DNA of 64,000 nucleotides from Fusarium oxysporum f. sp. lycopersici 4287 (lineage: Eukaryota; Ascomycota; Sordariomycetes; Hypocreales; Nectriaceae): contig NC_030990.1 of NCBI RefSeq assembly GCF_000149955.1, forward strand, positions 1,904,502-1,968,501. The letters are read 5' to 3'. The stretch's first letter is position 1. Each line of letters starts with the position of its first letter. The notes beneath the pieces were generated by a model. The model made no database searches. It was not told the origin of the DNA and worked only from the letters and a program-made list of their open reading frames with translations. Positions 58,264 through 64,000 of this stretch are shown in pieces. Position numbers and translations under genes: made by a program.

Positions 58264-61200
58264 GATGGTTGCGCAAGGAAATAAAAGATTGGGTTTAATG
58301 ACACTTATGGATATCAGGCAGGAAGAACCCTCAAACTATGGGATTGGCGTGTTGAGATGACCTATGAATAGTTCTCTTTGAAGAAACTTTGAATACAATT
58401 ATGAATTAACTCAATGAGGATATGGTTACCGTCAGGCTTCTACTAATCTTGTGAAGTTTAATTATAGATTTATAACACTTTAGGGAATTCTAGAATTATC
58501 CCTACTAAGTTTACGAAAGTTTAGCATAATCTCTTTATAAAATATTATAATATAGATGTAGTAAAAAGGTGGCATCTGGTAAAGCACCAGAGGGAATTTG
58601 TTTATGTAAGCATCGAGGAGTACCAACCGACATGCCCTCAAATTCCAAAGATGAAAGACTGAATTGTCATATCTTACAGATATTTTGGGTCAGTGACATC
58701 ATCAAATCTTGTAGAATCTTGCTTATGAAAGTCGGTTGTAGAATTTGAGCTGAGACTCGTAGTTCAAAGAAAGGGGGGTTGATAAGCCTTGGTAGTCTTG
58801 CCGGTTTTCACAGCCAGACATCCATAACATGGAAGATGATGTTTGTCTCCAATAAAACAGCGTAAAGTCAATCATCTTAATAAATGGTACAGTATTTAAT
58901 GATATCTCTAATCGTGTACGAAAAGGTTAAATAGATGGTTAGTTATAGACAACCTGTGAGAGGTGAATCCTTGTTCGTAGTCTATAGCTTGTAGTGGAAA
59001 CACTATTCCTAAGGCCTAGAGGGTAGGGCTATTGCGGATTAAATATTGTATTCTTTAATCATGGTGTAAATATTAAGTACCAGAGTCTTGCTTTCTTTGA
59101 CCCCAGCTGATCATCTCCAGCGAAGAGCCACATGAGACATACGACAGCCTAAGGAACTTATCAGAAGTTGGGTCGTCTCATTCAGGCCCTCAGTCTAGAA
59201 CAGCTTTGCAAACCCGAACCGGGGCATACTTGTAGATCTGTGTGGGGCCGGATCTCGAGGCTATGGGGTATGCGGGGGTGGGTCTGAAGAATCGGTGGAC
59301 CGGTGCCACGATCCGCTGTCAAAACAAATAAAAGCAAGGGGTCAACATCGCAGTCGAGACGAATGACATCAGTCCTGAAGCATGCCTTTTCGAGTGTTTC
59401 CCTAAATTCCTGGTCTATGGCCTGGGTGGAAAGTAGTCTACGTAGTAACGCCCTTACGCTTGAAGTTCGGAGGACTCTCGGGGTTCTTGGTGGCTGGAAA
59501 ATGATAATCCCCAGATCGACAATAGGGGCGCCTCGAGGATGAGAATGAATTGGATGTCAGCTCCACCTTGTACCAACCCTATAGTAGCATAGGGAATCTA
59601 GCCAACTTACCGTATGAATGGGAAAGTCGGGATTGTGCTCCGGATTGAAGACTGAAAATGCCCTGTTGAACCTGGGTATTATTGATGATGTGCATTGGGG
59701 CTTGGGACGAATCTTGAATATACTCCGCATGAACCGTATATATTAACATGACTTGCTGAAAGGTTTTATGACTCTCAACAACTACTCTGGCTTTTCTTAT
59801 GATCCTCATCCATAGAGTATCATGGATTGAGGATGAATCAGTTCCTGAAGATAGGCTCACACAAGTCTCCCTATGGGCTTGGAAGCTCACGCGTCGACAG
59901 TGCGGGGAATCCCACTCGACCAGTTCTATGGAGGGTTGCATGCGTCAAAAGCTGCAAGTATCGACAGGGCCGATACCCTGGATAATACGGAGTCAATTCA
60001 TTGTATCAGAAGTTTGATCATGTGGCCCGAAATCGGATGTACTCGGATGGGAGTTGTTTAAATAATCATGATGGTTGTGATTTAGTCAGGATACTAAGAA
60101 GAATGTCATTCACAATGACGTACATGAGAATGAGTATACATGCAAACTACTGGTAAGACCAGGCGATAGGGCAGACGGACAAACTGGACGCCCTAACGAG
60201 AGTTTCTAGTGACCAGAGGCCGGCGAACCTGAAAAACAGGCTCCGTCGGTCCGTAGTGATGATAGCAGAGGCTGATTGTTGATGATGGCAATCCTCCCCC
60301 TGTCCGGAGTGCACGGTGAATTTTGATCCAATATTGGGCGACAATTTTCGCCGCTTGATGGAATGCAACGCAACCATGAGAGGCCCCCTCTGGCACTTCG
60401 GGGTAAATAAGGTAAAGACCTTCACCCACCATTTCATTAACATCGGAGAACAGCGATGATCAGAACATCAATAGTGATATGCTTTGTCCGATCGATCCTG
60501 GCGTTCATGTCAGCCTTATTCTGCATGATTGAACTGAGAGAAGCGGTGAGTTTTACTTGTTTTGAAGGTTCTTTGTGTAGTTAGCTTTTCCCATTGTCAG
60601 ACATGGCTTTTCGAGCTCGTGACTCTCGATGCCGGAAGATTAGTGAAAGTGTGGGGGAGGAGCAAACCCCCAGACTTGGCTTATTGACACCTGTAATTTT
60701 GGGCATTTAGCCCCCCGCTACCCTCCACTACCGCTCGACAAGATCCCACTGCAGCCGGGGGCGACCGGCTATCTTATGCACGATAGATGCAGTGCTGGAG
60801 CTCTGGACTTTTGGAAGCATAAACCTGGCCAATCATGGACTGTACTGTGGTGGTAGTGGTGTTTTGCTTCACTAATTCTTATTTCTCAGCATAATCGAGA
60901 AGCTTCATTCTGATACTACTGGAGCAACGTTGTCTTCCTGCCCACCTTGATAGATCTCTCAAAGAATCAATGAAGAACCCACTCGTATCTACTACATTTG
61001 ATATTAATGAATGCGATACTATGTATACATTGAGCGTGAGTGAGCGACTGTAGATATCAGTTTGTTTTCCTGTCCCTCCACACTGATTTGGCTCGCCCCC
61101 TGTCGCTTGGCACACGCACGGCAGGCGCTGTGGATGGATCTGCGGCTGCCTGCCCTCCGAAACCCAAAATTCGCCCACCGCAAAGCAAGCCAAACCAGGC

Positions 61201-61408
61201 CCAGGAGCAACCTGCAATACAGTTAAAAAAACACCTTCCCCTCCAACCCTCCTCTGACCTCATTTCCACGCAAACTCTCTTCCTAACACACCTGACTGAA
61301 TTTCTTCCTTTGAATTCCTATGTTTTCGATAGGAAGCATTATAATAACTGATACCCATCATCGCAGTCACCTCTAGCAACACACAAACCACTTCTTCCAG
61401 CGCGAGCA
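58264..61408. other. Intergenic spacer
   Basis: 3.1 kb without a supportable gene. 58440-58600 is very AT-rich. A minus-strand frame without stop from about 59574 to 59190 lacks an ATG and splice support and is not called. The last 400 bp are likely the promoter and 5' UTR of the next gene. Confidence 0.45.
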
Positions 61409-62095
61409 ATGGAGAGCCTTCAACTATCCCAGGTTCTTGCCGACCTCAGCAATATCGGCGCCGCCGTACGTGTCCACATTTAACCTTGAGCTCCTTTCTG
61501 CTACGTGTTCATCTGTGCAGTCGAGACTAACGTATCTCGTGTGTCAGGATCCGGGAGCCGCAGAGGCCATCGTCAGCGCCAACAACCCCTCCAACTCTAG
61601 TTACACCCGAGTCGAAGTGACTGCAGCCGCAACTGCCCCTACCTCGAGTCCTACTACGAATCAACAACGACGTCCCACAGGCTTACAGCGGCATTGGTCG
61701 TCGGAGAAATTCGACAAATTCGGCCGCCGCATTCTCTCTCCCGGTTCCCACTCTGGTTCAGCTGTAAACTCTAGCCCTGGAACTCCTCGCCGAGGCGAAT
61801 CTGATGTGAGGCAACCCCCCCCCAACCGTCGTCTCAAAGGCGAAGCTGGGACTTGGGCACTGACAGAACTGCTGTACAGTTCGAAGAAGACCTGGAGAGA
61901 GCAGGCACACTCATGCAACTATACGACATTCGCTCCAAGATCAAGCAGCAGGATAACAGCAGTCTGCTCAGAGCTCGAGAGAAGGTCAACGCGATAGCAG
62001 CGCGACAACAAGCTCAACAGGCCGCGGAACGCAACATGAAGGCAGCTGACGAACTCCGACGACAACGCTACTCTTTCCCAAGAGCCGGCCTCTGA
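61409..62095 (+). CDS. Small hypothetical protein with C-terminal coiled coil
   Basis: Exons 61409-61465, 61548-61805 and 61880-62095 give 176 aa. Intron 1: donor GTACGT, branch ACTAAC, acceptor GTGTCAG. Intron 2 (74 nt): donor GTGAGG, branch CACTGAC, acceptor TGTACAG; it contains a nine-base C run. The N-terminal helix (MESLQLSQVLADLSNIGAA) is followed by a Ser/Thr/Pro-rich linker, a conserved-looking stretch (LQRHWSSEKFDKFGRRILSP), and a charged helical tail (FEEDLERAGTLMQLYDIRSK, LRAREKVNAIAARQQAQQAA). I do not recognise the family. Without intron 2 the frame would end in an unrelated tail; the spliced version is favoured because the helix is protein-like. Confidence 0.65.
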
Positions 62096-63766
62096 AGCGA
62101 ATGACCCTTACGATTTCCTTATATCTCCTCACGACGGATCACGGGCTCGTTACGAAAGGACAGGCGCTGGGTAATATCTGATTGGTGTTTGCGGGATGAT
62201 TTCTTTGACGGCGTTTGGGACACAAAAGTATATGCCGTCGGTGCGATGAAATCGATCCTGTTCTGAAGATCAAGGTTGAAGACAACCCTGGTATGTTTTA
62301 ACGATTGGAACTGCTGACATTAATACGATGCGCTTGGATAATCGAAGCGGATGTTGTTGTTTTCGCACTTTGGGGGACCAAGATGGCACCAAACCATGTA
62401 TATATACCATGGGAGAATGAAAGCGGTTTCTATATTCTCGAATAGTCCGACTCCTTCAAATTATCATAAGCATGCCGCGCCTTCGATCACTCTCCAGACA
62501 TGGCATCAATTCTTGCATCATTTGAGCCTCTTGGCCTAATGCCTCTATGCATGCGAGGATCATATATACTGTCGAAAGTTGATTTAACTCTTAGCCATTT
62601 CAGAAAGCACAGCATAGATTATTAATAAGCTTAATTGCCGTAGGCCGAACTAACATGGAGCTCCAAGACGGGTCTTTGGAGGGTCTATAAGCTGAGCTTT
62701 TGGGATATGCCGGGTCCGAGAGTTTGGGTTGATTCTTGCTTGGCATTTGGAATACTTACATTAAAAAGTCCAGAATACTCATGCAGGTCCTTTTACAAGT
62801 CGCTTATGACGTTCTAGACTGTGGTTTATGAAGCAGATCAATCATCAACGAAATGATGGAGTAGCTAAGGGTGGAAACACGTCATTTCATTGGCTTCGCC
62901 ACATCAACGAGGAATTGGAATTTGGCCGCGAAGACTTGAGGCTTAGCAGTCTTGGACAGGTGATGATCTCGGTCCAAACTTGCCGGTGAAGTACAGACCT
63001 TTCCGCTACCATTTACGAACCAAAGGGACTGGTTATCAATTGATACGCGAAATACGCTGCGTATTGACGACGGTCTTGATTCACTCCTCAAACCTGTATA
63101 TCACCCTTGAACGTAGCATGGTATGATTGTATAGCGGGAATCACGGCAGATATGAAGGTTACCGTGATGTAAGCGCCAAGCACTCAACTGCTACTGTATC
63201 TTTACGCACAGGCACTATCGACCACGCAGCGCATAGCATTAAACCTCGTTTGATAGCCAAGAACACACCATGTTGGCCAAGACGAGACAAAAGTGGAAAC
63301 ACTCGAGACCAAGAAGAGGCTTGTGACCGCGTTTTGTTAGAGTTACGCAGGCAACTTTAGGCTCTAGGCCAAGCTTGGGTGGATATCATGATTCTTCTCT
63401 TCTCTTGGCTTCGTCGTTTGAGTTGCACTATGCATAAAGGGCCCTCCTCCCACTCTCTTGTCTTCCCTTCTCTCATTCGTGTGGAACTTGGAATAGCAAA
63501 AAAAAAAAAAAACCTATTATCCTGTTTTTTCTTACACCCTTTGACGGCCTGGTCTAATCGTCAATCACCTACTGTAACAGATCTTTTACACAACCTATCA
63601 GATAAAGACGTCACCTCCCTGGGAACACCATCACACACATTCTACGTCATAGCCGAGCGACTCAGCGCCGCAAACAACACGTCAAAAACAGAGTTTGCCA
63701 ATTGAACGCTCTTCAACTCTACTTCATCATCGTCGCGTATACACATCGCGCATCTTCATACTCACA
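62096..63766. other. Intergenic spacer
   Basis: 1.7 kb without a supportable gene. A run of about 14 A lies near 63500. The right side is probably the promoter and 5' UTR of the RCR-type gene. Confidence 0.5.
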
Positions 63767-64000
63767 ATGGTGCCCACTGAAGATGTTTTTGCGCGCGACT
63801 ACTACAGATGCTCTTATGGGTGGAATTGGAATGGACGACGATGTGTTCGTAACAACTGGTCCTACTGGGGGCGCTGGGTGTTAGCGGGCATCGTCATCTT
63901 TTTCTTCGTCCTCTTCCTCTTCTGCTGCCTGTAAGTAGTTGCACTCTCATTGCCGTTTGAAGTATCTTACTAACACATCAAGATTCTCTCGCCGTCGCAA
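63767..64000 (+). CDS. RCR-type single-span membrane protein (partial)
   Basis: Exon 1 63767-63930 and the start of exon 2 at 63983, cut by the window edge. The predicted start is MVPTEDVFARDYYRCSYGW. A short Cys/Trp/Tyr/Arg-rich external part (WNWNGRRCVRNNWSYWGRW) precedes one membrane span (VLAGIVIFFFVLFLFCCL) and a basic stretch (FSRRR). This layout is that of the RCR family (Congo red resistance, chitin deposition and vacuolar sorting in yeast). The intron has donor GTAAGT, branch ACTAAC and acceptor TCAAG. The rest of the protein, usually with PY motifs, lies outside the window. Confidence 0.75.

Noticed and set aside
58440..58600. AT-rich segment with CCTACTAAGTTTACG-like words, considered as another MITE-like copy
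   Set aside because: Neither terminal repeat nor the ordered interior blocks could be found; resemblance is mainly AT richness.
59190..59574. Minus-strand stretch of about 127 codons without stop
   Set aside because: No ATG, no splice sites linking it to another exon, and no recognised family.
1..64000. tRNA, rRNA and CRISPR features
   Set aside because: Reading for B-box-like GGTTCGANTCC signals and cloverleaf arms gave no convincing tRNA; no rRNA-like or CRISPR-like arrays were seen. A covariance-model scan would be needed to exclude tRNAs fully.

Overview
This window is nuclear DNA from a filamentous ascomycete, most likely a Sordariomycete of the Hypocreales (Fusarium-like). The evidence is single genes on both strands, many 43-100 nt introns with GTRNGT-like donors, CTRAC branch points and YAG acceptors, no operons, and fungal protein families (DOP1, MON1, PEX10, MPC1, RCR, Zn2Cys6 and atypical bZIP regulators). 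Genus and species are inference. One 150-base run of N lies at 37560-37709.

Layout. 0.5-14.6 kb is dense and conserved: RRN3 (RNA polymerase I initiation), an atypical bZIP factor, DOP1 on the minus strand, MON1 diverging from DOP1, and a small unknown minus-strand gene. 16.9-22.4 kb holds a long disordered protein of unknown function and a membrane-anchored type-B carboxylesterase. 24.9-27.1 kb is a five-exon Zn2Cys6 regulator. 27-36 kb is a gene-poor island with repeat copies, gene relics, copia-like and possibly LINE-like fragments, and one intact gene, a BEM46/ABHD13-type hydrolase. 37.4-45.5 kb is conserved again: a LYAR-type zinc-finger protein with an apparent frameshift, PEX10, and an NFX1/FAP1-type zinc-finger protein. 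45.5-48.4 kb carries a pogo-like transposase relic and repeats. 48.4-58.3 kb holds the mitochondrial pyruvate carrier subunit MPC1, a 4.9 kb spacer, and pyruvate carboxylase with two microexons. 58.3-64 kb holds a small unknown gene and the first exon of an RCR-type membrane protein.

The most unusual structure is a dispersed family of about 125-150 bp elements with terminal inverted repeats related to GGAGCAAGAAAACTT. Nine copies or fragments lie between genes and look like a non-autonomous MITE family. No metabolic gene cluster, CRISPR array, rRNA or clear tRNA gene was seen. Genes with possible functional links are the DOP1/MON1 divergent pair (membrane traffic) and MPC1/pyruvate carboxylase (pyruvate use); the rest look like unlinked housekeeping genes. 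Exon coordinates were worked out by hand from splice signals and frame continuity.
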